NCBI GenBank assembly: GCA_041584055.1
Contig: JBFHER010000129.1
Coordinates: 1 to 10,519, forward strand
Length of the DNA stretch: 10,519 nt
Origin: JBFHER01 sp041584055
Lineage (GTDB): Bacteria; Bacteroidota; Bacteroidia; Bacteroidales; UBA5342
Reading direction: 5' to 3'
Shown: positions 1-7,819 of the stretch, one piece after another
Layout of the letters: each line of letters starts with the position of its first letter
Position numbering within the stretch: position 1 is the stretch's first letter
Made by a program: the position numbers and the translations under genes
Notes under the pieces: generated by a model
Database searches by the model: none
What the model was told of the DNA's origin: nothing
The model's input: the letters and a program-made list of their open reading frames with translations, nothing else

Positions 1-2
1 TG

Positions 3-1313
3 GTAATATTAACCTATGGCATGGAAACAGGGTTTTTCCGTTTTTCCAATATGAAGGATAAAAATCCTGATGTTGTTTACAGCACTTCCTTAATATCAAT
101 TGGAGCAACATCACTCATTTTCATTGGTTTTGTCTTTCTTTATGCAAAGGATTTTGCAGCCTTTTTAAAATACAGCGACTCGGTTCATCTGATTAAAATG
201 CTTGGGGTAATCGTGGCGGTTGATGCATTTGTATCCATTCCTTTTGCGCGTTTAAGATTTGAAAACAGGCCCTTAAGATTTGCGTTTGTAAAATTTGTTC
301 TGGTGGGAACAAACATTGCCGGAAACTTGTTTTTTTATCTGTTGTGTCCGGTCATGTATGAAAGCGGAAACTATGAGTGGATAGCAACTATTTACAATCC
401 TGAAATTGGTGTGGGTTATGTTTTCATCGTCAATGTATTCTCCAGCTGTATTGTTCTTTTATTCTTACTTCCTCAAATTATCAAGACTAGTATGGTCTTT
501 GATAAGAAAATATTAAGGCAAATGTTGATTTATTCTCTCCCCTTGTTAATTGTTGGCATTGCTGGAATCATAAATCAAAGTGGTGATAAAATACTCTATC
601 CTTTTTTAATTGAAGGGGAGGAGGTGGCCAGAACACAATTGGGAATTTATGGTGCAAATTATAAAATTGCAGTCATTATGGTGATGTTTACTCAGGGATT
701 TCGTTTTGCATTTGAACCTTTTGTTTTCAGTCATTACAAAGATAAGGGTGACACAAAGGTGTATGCTGACATCATGAAATATTTTATATTTTTTGGTTTG
801 ATTATCTTTTTAGGGGTGATGTTTTACATTGATTTTGTAAAGTATTTTATCAGCTCAAGTTATCATGAGGGGTTGCACGTTGTTCCTATTGTACTGATAG
901 CCAATCTTCTTTTTGGCATATTTTTTAATCTATCCATCTGGTATAAATTAACGGATAAAACAAAATACGCGGCTGTATTGGCTTTGGTAGGAACTGGCAT
1001 AACCTTAATAATTAATATTATTTTTGTACCTAAATATGGTTATATCGCATCAGCCTGGGCAAATTTTATATGTTATGCTGCCATGGTTTTTATTTCATAT
1101 ATATTAATGAAACGGCATTTTGAAATAAAATATGAGATGATGCGCATAGCCGAATATACCGGGATTGCTCTACTTCTCTATTTTGGAATGAAGTACCTCT
1201 CCATTGATAAGGTTTGGCTTGATTATTCAATAAAAGCTGTTTTGTTGCTTGCATTTGTTGGATGGGGAATAAAAAGGGAAAATCTAAAATCACTAATACT
1301 TAAAAACGGTTAA
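3..1313 (+). CDS. Wzx/MurJ-type polysaccharide or lipid-linked sugar flippase, 5' partial
   Basis: This is an integral membrane protein of the oligosaccharide flippase family (MATE/MVF superfamily, COG2244 type), which moves lipid-linked sugars across the inner membrane. The reading frame is open to the window edge. The codons before the first in-window ATG (base 21) read VILTYG and run into METGFFRFSN. That matches the conserved YGMET-FFRF stretch that lies about 50-70 residues inside Bacteroidota homologues, so the true start is upstream of the window. About 436 residues are present, against roughly 480-500 for full-length proteins. About 12 hydrophobic helices are visible, for example near residues 22-42, 87-109, 131-152, 168-186, 213-230, 252-271, 286-304, 314-335 and 343-363, counted from the base-21 Met; two more are probably missing. 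The stretch YGANYKIAVIMVMFTQGFRF is typical of the family. The substrate (lipid II, O-antigen or other glycan) cannot be told. The stop lies 2 bases before dut. Confidence 0.88.
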   Translation, partial: VILTYGMETGFFRFSNMKDKNPDVVYSTSLISIGATSLIFIGFVFLYAKDFAAFLKYSDSVHLIKMLGVIVAVDAFVSIPFARLRFENRPLRFAFVKFVLVGTNIAGNLFFYLLCPVMYESGNYEWIATIYNPEIGVGYVFIVNVFSSCIVLLFLLPQIIKTSMVFDKKILRQMLIYSLPLLIVGIAGIINQSGDKILYPFLIEGEEVARTQLGIYGANYKIAVIMVMFTQGFRFAFEPFVFSHYKDKGDTKVYADIMKYFIFFGLIIFLGVMFYIDFVKYFISSSYHEGLHVVPIVLIANLLFGIFFNLSIWYKLTDKTKYAAVLALVGTGITLIINIIFVPKYGYIASAWANFICYAAMVFISYILMKRHFEIKYEMMRIAEYTGIALLLYFGMKYLSIDKVWLDYSIKAVLLLAFVGWGIKRENLKSLILKNG

Positions 1314-1315
1314 AA

Positions 1316-1750
1316 ATGAAGGTTAAAATCGTCAATAAATCGTCAAATGCGTTACCAGAATATAGTACTTCTTTATCTGCAGGAATGGATTTAAGAGCAG
1401 ATATTAAAGCACCTGTTACATTGAAACCTCTGGAGCGTTGTTTGATAAAAACAGGTTTGTTTATTGAATTGCCAGAAGGCTTTGAAGCACAAATACGGCC
1501 CAGAAGCGGACTGGCATTTAAACATGGGATATCAGTATTAAATACACCTGGTACAATAGATGCAGATTATCGTGGTGAAATAGGGGTGATTTTAGTAAAT
1601 CTTTCTAACGAGAATTTTGAAGTCAATCCTGGAGAAAGAATTTGCCAAATGGTAATTGCGAAACATGAAACAATCGGCTGGGATCAGGTGGAAGTACTGG
1701 AAGAAACAGCGCGTGGTGCAGGTGGTTTTGGTCATACCGGCAAGCATTAA
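1316..1750 (+). CDS. dut: dUTP diphosphatase (dUTPase)
   Basis: It hydrolyses dUTP to dUMP and pyrophosphate, keeping uracil out of DNA and supplying dUMP for thymidylate synthesis. It is a cytoplasmic homotrimer in this family. At 144 residues it has the normal length of a trimeric dUTPase, with all five motifs in order: AGMDLRAD (22-29), RPRSGLA (61-67), GTIDADYRGEI (79-89), PGERICQMV (105-113) and the C-terminal glycine-rich RGAGGFGHTG (133-142). Asp82 in motif 3 is the likely catalytic residue by comparison with the E. coli enzyme, and Phe138 in motif 5 should stack on uracil. The ATG follows the flippase stop after 2 bases with no Shine-Dalgarno sequence but an A-rich leader, as is usual in Bacteroidota. 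The next gene begins 9 bases after its stop, so it sits inside a co-transcribed run. Confidence 0.97.
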   Translation: MKVKIVNKSSNALPEYSTSLSAGMDLRADIKAPVTLKPLERCLIKTGLFIELPEGFEAQIRPRSGLAFKHGISVLNTPGTIDADYRGEIGVILVNLSNENFEVNPGERICQMVIAKHETIGWDQVEVLEETARGAGGFGHTGKH

Positions 1751-1759
1751 AAAACAAAA

Positions 1760-3508
1760 ATGAAGCAGATTTTAAAAATTGTAATAGGAGGATTATTAGT
1801 TGTTTTTTCGGCCTGTAAAGGTTCAGAAGCAATGGTGGAACAAAGGCAATATAAAAGCATTGTAACACCAATAATCTCTGAAGAAAATGCCAGAAGCTTC
1901 GATTATTTCTTTCTGGAGGCAGGCAGGCATAAAATAAACGGAGATTTTAATAAAGCATTAAACTCGTATCAAAAGTGTTTGACTTACGATCCAAACAGTG
2001 CGGTTGTTTATTTTGAACTGGGAAATATTTATCTGGCTGCAAATAATGTGGAGAATGCACTTCAGAATTTTCGGATGGCTGTTAATTTAAACCCTGAAAA
2101 TGAATGGTATCAATTGTTTTTGGCGTCGGTGTATGTTCAAATTAAGGATAATAAATCAGCCATTGCATCTTATGAGGAGCTATCAAGGAATTTTCCATCT
2201 AATTTGGAATACAATTATCGACTTGCCCTTTTGTATTCTCAGGAAAAAAACTTTAAAAAGGCCATCGAAAAATACAATCGCCTGGAGACACTTCACGGTA
2301 TGGAAGAAACCATTAGCCTTGAAAAGTTTAAATTGTACTTAAATCTAAATGATAAGAAAGCAGCCCTCGAAGAAATAGATAATCTGGTCAGGGAGAATCC
2401 GGATCAGGCACGTTACAGAATACTAATGGGTGACGCGTATCTTCAATTGAAGGAGTATAAAAAAAGTTTAAAGTCTTACAACGAAGCTTTAAAGATAAAT
2501 CCGAACTATGGTCAGGCGCATTTGTCGTTGGCCGGATATTATGAATTAATGGGCGATTCGTTGCGTACAAATGATGAGTTACGAACGGCTTTTAAAAGTA
2601 CTGGTTTGTCATTTGATTCAAAAATGCCTGTACTGGTTCAGGTGATGATGAAAACAAAGGACAATTTAAATCAGGAAGCGCTGTTAGAGGAGCTGGTTAA
2701 CATTCTCCTTAATAGTTATCCCGATGAAGCTGAATTGCATTATTATTACGGCAACTATTTGGCAAGTAAACTTCAAAAAGAAGAAGCGATTCAACAGTTT
2801 AATCAGGTGGTTGAACTGGATCCGGATCGTTATGATACCTGGTTGCAGTTGGCCGGCTATCAAATGGAGCTGAAGGATTATGATTCTTTAATTTCAGTCA
2901 CAAATGAAATTATTCTACATCATCCTACAAAACCAGAGGCATATTTGTACAAAGGTGTTGGCGGATTTTCTGTAAAAGATTATCAACTTGCGTTGGATGC
3001 TTTTCTTGAAGGTATTAAGTATGTTGAAAATAACAAGCCGCTTGAGGGACAGTTTTACGCGAATATAGGGGATGCCTATCACTTTCTTGGAAGCAAGGAG
3101 GAGGCTTTTGCTTATTACGAAAAAGCACTTGTTTTGGATGATCACAACATCATGGTGCTGAATAATTATAGTTATTATCTTTCTTTGGAGGGTAAGGATC
3201 TGGACAAAGCAGAGCGGATGAGTGCAAAATGTGTTGAGCTGGAGCCGGGGAACAGTACTTATCTTGATACATATGCCTGGGTCTTGTTTAAAAAGAAGGA
3301 TTATTTTCTTGCCAGGTTTTACATTGAGCAGGCCATAGATAATTTAAAAGAAAATAACGGGGTTGTTGTAGAGCATTATGGAGACATATTGTATATGTTA
3401 GGCGAACAGGAGAAAGCTTTATTACAGTGGATTAAAGCAAAAGAACAGGGTAGTGACGGAAAATATCTGGATCAGAAAATAGAGCAAAAAATTTACATCG
3501 AAGAATGA
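1760..3508 (+). CDS. TPR-repeat lipoprotein
   Basis: This is a predicted envelope lipoprotein built almost wholly of tetratricopeptide repeats, which normally act as protein-binding scaffolds. A signal peptide ends in the lipobox FSAC, so Cys19 would be lipidated; the following residues (KGSE) do not decide which membrane or face it goes to. After a linker, TPR units of about 34 residues can be read near 48-81, 82-115, 116-149, 150-182, 183-215, 216-249, 324-357, 358-391, 392-425, 430-463 and 464-498. The clearest are AVVYFELGNIYLAANNVENA and ARYRILMGDAYLQLKEYKKS. Residues 265-320 are a weaker, divergent stretch between two TPR blocks. The C-terminal part has YLDTYAWVLFKKKDY (501-515), a motif common in bacterial TPR lipoproteins. 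The stop overlaps the DUF4292 gene start (ATGA). Partner and function are unknown; the neighbours suggest outer-membrane or cell-wall work. Confidence 0.88.
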   Translation: MKQILKIVIGGLLVVFSACKGSEAMVEQRQYKSIVTPIISEENARSFDYFFLEAGRHKINGDFNKALNSYQKCLTYDPNSAVVYFELGNIYLAANNVENALQNFRMAVNLNPENEWYQLFLASVYVQIKDNKSAIASYEELSRNFPSNLEYNYRLALLYSQEKNFKKAIEKYNRLETLHGMEETISLEKFKLYLNLNDKKAALEEIDNLVRENPDQARYRILMGDAYLQLKEYKKSLKSYNEALKINPNYGQAHLSLAGYYELMGDSLRTNDELRTAFKSTGLSFDSKMPVLVQVMMKTKDNLNQEALLEELVNILLNSYPDEAELHYYYGNYLASKLQKEEAIQQFNQVVELDPDRYDTWLQLAGYQMELKDYDSLISVTNEIILHHPTKPEAYLYKGVGGFSVKDYQLALDAFLEGIKYVENNKPLEGQFYANIGDAYHFLGSKEEAFAYYEKALVLDDHNIMVLNNYSYYLSLEGKDLDKAERMSAKCVELEPGNSTYLDTYAWVLFKKKDYFLARFYIEQAIDNLKENNGVVVEHYGDILYMLGEQEKALLQWIKAKEQGSDGKYLDQKIEQKIYIEE

Positions 3509-4305
3509 GTAAACTTCTTAAATATATTTTTGTTGCTGTATTAATACTGCTTGCATCTTGTAAAACGCTAAAAGTTTCCGATGGATCTATGAATAAAATT
3601 GCTTCTTTATCCAAAAAAAGCCTCATGGATGCCATCGACAAAGAACAGGTGGCGTATCGCAGTGCGGAGGTAAAAAAGTTTACTGCTGAATATTCAACTT
3701 CATCCGAAAAAAAAAGTTTCAAAGGATTTTTGCGATATGCCAATGATGAAAAACTGATGGCATCAGTGGCACCGGCAATGGGAATTGAAATATTCAGAGT
3801 TTTAGCTGATAAAGATACCTTTGGATTTATTGATCGTTATAATAAACAGTTTTACAAAGGTAGCTATGATTTCATAAAACAACGTTTAGGAATAGATCTT
3901 GGTTTCAGCATGTTGAATTTTATTGTCTCAGGAGATGTGAAGCAGTTGCCGGATTTGTTTCAACCGAAAAGAGATTTTACTTTTTCAAAAAAAGAAGCAC
4001 ATTTGGAATTGTCAAAGACTGTGATGCTAAAGGGGAATACGTTTCTGATAGAGTATAATTATGATTCAAGTTTTATGTTGAAGCGTGTGTATCTGAAGGA
4101 TTTTTCAACTGGTGATTTCATTGAGTTGATGTTCATGGAATATTTTGAGGAGGGAATTTATGTGTTTCCAAAATCCTTAATGATAAGTGGTAACAGTGGT
4201 AGAAAGTTGGTAAGTCTAACTCTCGATTATAAGTCGGTAGAGTTCAATAAACAGCTAAATTTCCCTTTCTCGGTATCAGGAAAATATTCAGAAATTTTGA
4301 ATTGA
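3505..4305 (+). CDS. DUF4292 family lipoprotein
   Basis: A 266-residue protein of the DUF4292 family, which is largely restricted to Bacteroidota and has no proven function that I know of. The N-terminus is a lipoprotein signal with lipobox LASC, so Cys19 should carry the lipid. The recognisable core is residues 73-125: a strand-like stretch (GFLRYA), then the family signature around APAMGIEIFRVLADKDTFGF and the tract IDRYNKQFYKGSYDFI. The C-terminal half alternates short hydrophobic and charged stretches, as in a curved beta sheet, and ends in NFPFSVSGKYSEI, also a family feature. The size, lipobox and predicted beta-rich shape resemble the LolA/LolB/RseB-like group; that is inference from memory of fold families, not shown here. 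It overlaps the TPR gene by 4 bases and is followed after 1 base by the EnvC-like gene, so the three are probably translated together. Confidence 0.85.
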   Translation: MSKLLKYIFVAVLILLASCKTLKVSDGSMNKIASLSKKSLMDAIDKEQVAYRSAEVKKFTAEYSTSSEKKSFKGFLRYANDEKLMASVAPAMGIEIFRVLADKDTFGFIDRYNKQFYKGSYDFIKQRLGIDLGFSMLNFIVSGDVKQLPDLFQPKRDFTFSKKEAHLELSKTVMLKGNTFLIEYNYDSSFMLKRVYLKDFSTGDFIELMFMEYFEEGIYVFPKSLMISGNSGRKLVSLTLDYKSVEFNKQLNFPFSVSGKYSEILN

Positions 4306-4306
4306 T

Positions 4307-5497
4307 ATGAAAAGAACAGTGCTCTATATTCTGTTTTTAATGTTTTCTGCCTCTTCTTTTGGTCAAACACTGGATGAATTACGAAAGCAAAAGGCAGAGG
4401 CTGAGCAAGCAATTAGCTTTACAAATAAACTTTTGGATGCGAATAAAAAGACAACCCAGACGACGGTTAATAAACTAACGCTGATCAATAAACAAATTTC
4501 AAGTCGCGAAAAATTAATTCAGGCAATGAATTCAGAAATTGGGTTATTGGATAAAAGTTTGGAAGATAAGCGGAAGAATATTTCTAATTATGAAAAGGAC
4601 ATTGAAATATTAAAGGCCGAGTATGCCAAAAGTATATACCAAACATGGAAAACAAAGAGCCTGAATAACCGTTTGGTGTACGTTTTCTCCGGAAAAGATC
4701 TGAATCAGGTTTACCGGCGCATGCGTTACCTCCGTGAGTTTACCTCATACCGTCAGCAACAGGGAAAACAATTGGTGAAATTGAAAGATGAACTTGCAAA
4801 CGAAATTGCTTCTTTAGAAGATGTACGAAAGTCCAAAGTAAATGTTTTAAGTAGCAAGTCGGAGGAGCAAAAATTGTTAGAAGCAGAAAAAGGAAAACAA
4901 AGCCTTTATGTAAACGATCTGAAGAGGAAGGAAAGGCAGCTGCAGCAAAAACTGGCGCAGGATAAAAAGAAAATGAATGAGCTTAATGCTTTTATTGAAA
5001 AAATTATTGCTGAGGAAATTAGAAATTCTCAAAAAGAGAAAAGCACTGGCAGTATGGCATTAACCCCGGAGGAAAAACTCCTGTCTGATAATTTTGATAA
5101 GAATAAGGGCCGTTTGCCATGGCCTTTGGAACAGGGTGTAATTACTTCAAAATTCGGGGTTTATAAAAATCCGCTTTATAAAACAGTGACGGAAGAGAAT
5201 TTCGGTATCGATATACAAACATTAAAAGGACAAATAGCAAGAGCTGTTTTTGGTGGAGAAGTAACCGGGGTTTATGCTGTTCCCGGCTTAAACCAGGTGG
5301 TTATTATTCGACACGGTAATTATCGTACCACCTATTCTAATTTACAAGAAGTGTATGTAAAACGAGGAGACAAGGTTGAGATTAAACAGTCCATTGGTAA
5401 AGTTTTTACGGATGATGTAAATGAAAAAACAAGTCTGCACTTTCAGGTATGGAATGGAACCACACGTTTAAATCCCGAAGATTGGATTGCCAAATGA
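4307..5497 (+). CDS. EnvC-like murein hydrolase activator with coiled coil and degenerate LytM (M23) domain
   Basis: A 396-residue exported protein. Residues 1-19 form a signal peptide (hydrophobic LYILFLMFSASSFG, likely cut before Gln20). Residues 21-115 and 145-245 are charged, heptad-like coiled coils rich in Lys, Glu and Gln. A LytM/M23 domain fills residues 275-396. The family contains zinc metalloendopeptidases that cut peptidoglycan cross-bridges, but several catalytic positions are lost here: the HxxxD motif reads NFGID (Asn298 for His, Asp302 kept), the YxHL motif reads YSNL (Asn345), and the HxH motif reads SLH (Ser376, His378 kept). E. coli EnvC has the same architecture with a similarly degenerate domain and activates the amidases AmiA and AmiB at the division septum, so a regulatory rather than hydrolytic role is the best reading. 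The gene begins 1 base after DUF4292, and its stop overlaps the ybeY start. Confidence 0.9.
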   Translation: MKRTVLYILFLMFSASSFGQTLDELRKQKAEAEQAISFTNKLLDANKKTTQTTVNKLTLINKQISSREKLIQAMNSEIGLLDKSLEDKRKNISNYEKDIEILKAEYAKSIYQTWKTKSLNNRLVYVFSGKDLNQVYRRMRYLREFTSYRQQQGKQLVKLKDELANEIASLEDVRKSKVNVLSSKSEEQKLLEAEKGKQSLYVNDLKRKERQLQQKLAQDKKKMNELNAFIEKIIAEEIRNSQKEKSTGSMALTPEEKLLSDNFDKNKGRLPWPLEQGVITSKFGVYKNPLYKTVTEENFGIDIQTLKGQIARAVFGGEVTGVYAVPGLNQVVIIRHGNYRTTYSNLQEVYVKRGDKVEIKQSIGKVFTDDVNEKTSLHFQVWNGTTRLNPEDWIAK

Positions 5498-5934
5498 TAG
5501 CGTTAGAACAAAATATTAATTATTTCGCGGAGGATACAGAAATGCCCTTTGCTAATTACGATGAATTCACCCTTTGGTTAGAAAAGATATTAGCATTTAG
5601 AAAAAAGAAGTTAGGCGAGCTAAATTATATTTTTTGTTCGGATGAATATTTATTAAAGGTTAACAGAGATCATTTGAACCACGATTATTACACAGATGTT
5701 ATAACCTTTGATTATTGTGAAAAGAATGTGATTTCAGGAGATATTTTTATTTCTCTGGACATGATTACATATAATGCGAAAAAGTTTCTTACATCGCAGG
5801 AAAATGAGTTAAAAAGGGTAATGGCGCATGGTTTGCTACATTTGTGTGGATTAAAGGATAAAACAGAGCAGGATTCAAAGTCAATGAGAAAGGCCGAGGA
5901 GGAAGCGCTTCAGTTATGGGAGGAAAGCAAATGA
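5494..5934 (+). CDS. ybeY: rRNA maturation RNase YbeY
   Basis: A 146-residue cytoplasmic metalloprotein of the UPF0054/YbeY family, needed for 16S rRNA 3'-end maturation and ribosome quality control in bacteria studied. I chose the ATG at 5494: it overlaps the upstream stop as ATGA, begins the family-like protein MIALEQNINYF, and gives the usual length. The in-frame ATG at 5449 would add 15 residues unlike the family and run deep into the EnvC-like gene. Conserved blocks are LNHDYYTDVITFDY (61-74), GDIFIS (82-87) and the metal motif HGLLHLCGLKD (112-122). The normal motif is H-x3-H-x5-H; here His112 and His116 are present but the third ligand is Asp122. From memory this Asp form is common in Bacteroidota, so it is not a sign of decay. 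The gene overlaps mnmG by 4 bases at its 3' end. Confidence 0.95.
   Translation: MIALEQNINYFAEDTEMPFANYDEFTLWLEKILAFRKKKLGELNYIFCSDEYLLKVNRDHLNHDYYTDVITFDYCEKNVISGDIFISLDMITYNAKKFLTSQENELKRVMAHGLLHLCGLKDKTEQDSKSMRKAEEEALQLWEESK
5918..5924 (+). promoter_or_regulatory. Shine-Dalgarno-like site for mnmG
   Basis: GGGAGGA lies inside the end of ybeY, 6 bases before the mnmG ATG at 5931. It is the only strong Shine-Dalgarno match next to a start in this window; the other genes have A-rich or plain leaders, as expected in Bacteroidota, where this pairing is generally little used. It supports the start at 5931 over the in-frame ATG at 5916, which lies upstream of the site. It could also be chance, because the bases encode Trp-Glu-Glu-type codons at the ybeY C-terminus. 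Confidence 0.45.
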
Positions 5935-7805
5935 ATTTTGAATATGATATAATCGTTGTGGGAGCTGGTCATGCCGGGTGTGAGGCTGCTGTGGCTGCTG
6001 CAAAAATGGGTTCCAGGGTTGTTCTTATTACCATGGATATGAATAAAATTGCCCAAATGAGCTGTAATCCGGCCATGGGTGGTATTGCTAAAGGACAGAT
6101 AGTCAGGGAAATAGATGCGTTGGGTGGCATGGCAGGTATTGTGGCGGATGAAACAGCCATTCAGTTCCGAATGCTTAATCGATCGAAGGGCCCGGCTATG
6201 TGGAGCCCGCGTGTACAAAGCGATCGCGTACGTTTTATTGAAAAATGGAGAAGTATAGTTGAAAATACCGATAACCTCGATTTGTGGCAAGATACTGTTA
6301 ATCAGTTGATTATAAACGACGGTGTGATTGCCGGCGTGCGAACAAATCTTAATGTGGAGTTCAAAGCAAAAGCTGTGATACTCACCAATGGCACGTTTTT
6401 GAACGGTTTGATGCATATTGGAAAAGTTCAAATGAAGGGAGGAAGAATTTCTGAACCTGCATCGCTTCACATTTCAGAACAACTTGCGGCTACGGGTTTT
6501 GTTACGGGCAGAATGAAAACCGGCACACCTGTTCGTATCGATGGAAGGACGATTAATTTTGATAAGTTAATTCGCCAGGATGGTGAAGAGGATTTTCATA
6601 AGTTTTCATATCTGGATTTTGAACCCACCAAACTGAAAAAACGCAGCTGTTTTATCGCGCATACAAATGAGGAAGTACATGCCATCCTTGAACAAGGGCT
6701 TGATGAGTCTCCAATGTATGATGGAACCATTCAGTCTACCGGACCAAGATATTGCCCTAGTATCGAAACGAAGATTGTTACGTTTGCAGATAAAACAACC
6801 CATCAGTTGTTTGCTGAACCTGAAGGCGAGACCACACAGGAATATTACCTGAACGGATTCAGCAGTTCGCTGCCATTGATGGTTCAACTTAGGGCATTGC
6901 AAAAGGTTCCTGGTTTCGAAAATGTAAAAATATACAGGCCGGGATATGCCATCGAATATGATTATTTTGACCCGACTCAATTAGATCATACGCTCGAAAC
7001 AAAGCTTATAAAAAATCTTTATTTTGCAGGTCAGATTAACGGAACAACCGGTTATGAAGAGGCCGGTGCTCAAGGATTAATTGCAGGTATCAATGCAAGT
7101 CTAAAAGTTCAGGGGAAAGCACCTTTTGTTTTGAATAGAGATCAGGCATACATCGGCGTTCTTATTGATGACCTTGTTACAAAAGGCGTGGATGAGCCCT
7201 ATCGTATGTTTACTTCAAGGGCTGAGTATCGTATTCTGTTAAGACAGGATGATGCGGATGTTCGCTTGACACCTTTGGGTTATGAGTTGGGTTTGGCAAC
7301 TAAAGAAAGGAAGGCACTGCTGGATGAAAAAATAGTATGGAGAGATAAGTTGATTGAGTTCGTAAGATCTTATTCAATCAAGCAGAATGCTTTGAATGAT
7401 TTTTTAACTTCGCTTGGTACCACACCATTAAAGCAAGGCGTTAAGTTGGTTGATGTCCTGTTGAGACCTCAGGTTTCTTTAGAGGGACTGGTGCGTGAAA
7501 TTCCTGCACTTAAAAGACTGTACGAAAAAATACCAAATAGAAAGGAAGAGATTTTGGAAGCAGCCGAAATACTTATGAAATACGAAGGATATATTTCAAG
7601 AGAAAAGATAATAGCAGATAAGCTTACACGGCTCGAAAATATACGTATTAAAGATAAGTTTGCGTACGACAAAATTAATGGCCTGTCAACGGAGGCACGT
7701 CAAAAGTTAAGTAAGATTAACCCCGATACCATAGGACAGGCACAACGAATTTCAGGTGTTTCACCGGCAGATATAAATGTGCTGTTGGTTTTAATGGGTA
7801 GATAG
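5931..7805 (+). CDS. mnmG: tRNA uridine-5-carboxymethylaminomethyl modification enzyme MnmG (GidA)
   Basis: With MnmE, this FAD enzyme installs the (carboxymethyl)aminomethyl group at C5 of wobble uridine 34 in certain tRNAs, using methylenetetrahydrofolate and NADH. The protein has 624 residues, the normal length. The FAD-binding GAGHAG is at 11-16. The family blocks SCNPAMGGIAKGQIVREID (44-62) and NRSKGPAMWSPRVQSDR (83-99) follow. GidA signature 1 is GPRYCPSIETK (271-281), and signature 2 is AGQINGTTGYEEAGAQG (366-382). Cys45 and Cys275 match the two conserved cysteines of the E. coli enzyme. The C-terminal helical domain, from about 550, binds MnmE and tRNA in known structures and ends in SGVSPADINVLLVLMG. 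The start at 5931 overlaps the ybeY stop as ATGA, has GGGAGGA in front, and begins MNFEYDIIVVGAG as expected; the in-frame ATG at 5916 is less likely. In many bacteria this gene lies near oriC, which fits the parS-like site just downstream. Confidence 0.98.
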   Translation: MNFEYDIIVVGAGHAGCEAAVAAAKMGSRVVLITMDMNKIAQMSCNPAMGGIAKGQIVREIDALGGMAGIVADETAIQFRMLNRSKGPAMWSPRVQSDRVRFIEKWRSIVENTDNLDLWQDTVNQLIINDGVIAGVRTNLNVEFKAKAVILTNGTFLNGLMHIGKVQMKGGRISEPASLHISEQLAATGFVTGRMKTGTPVRIDGRTINFDKLIRQDGEEDFHKFSYLDFEPTKLKKRSCFIAHTNEEVHAILEQGLDESPMYDGTIQSTGPRYCPSIETKIVTFADKTTHQLFAEPEGETTQEYYLNGFSSSLPLMVQLRALQKVPGFENVKIYRPGYAIEYDYFDPTQLDHTLETKLIKNLYFAGQINGTTGYEEAGAQGLIAGINASLKVQGKAPFVLNRDQAYIGVLIDDLVTKGVDEPYRMFTSRAEYRILLRQDDADVRLTPLGYELGLATKERKALLDEKIVWRDKLIEFVRSYSIKQNALNDFLTSLGTTPLKQGVKLVDVLLRPQVSLEGLVREIPALKRLYEKIPNRKEEILEAAEILMKYEGYISREKIIADKLTRLENIRIKDKFAYDKINGLSTEARQKLSKINPDTIGQAQRISGVSPADINVLLVLMGR

Positions 7806-7819
7806 TGTTTGTAAAATAA

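Noticed and set aside
5449..5493. Upstream in-frame start for ybeY
   Set aside because: The added 15 residues are the EnvC-like C-terminus read in another frame and do not resemble YbeY. The ATGA overlap start at 5494 gives the expected N-terminus.
5910..6470. Long open frame of 186 codons on the minus strand
   Set aside because: It lies opposite the most conserved part of mnmG, has no recognisable domain and is composed of His- and Ser-rich antisense sequence. It is a shadow of mnmG.
7785..7811. Possible Bacteroidota promoter (TTG ... TAGTGTTTG) for apt at the mnmG 3' end
   Set aside because: The -7 box has three bases instead of two between TA and TTTG, and the spacing to the -33 box is too short, about 15 instead of about 19. 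It is too weak to annotate.
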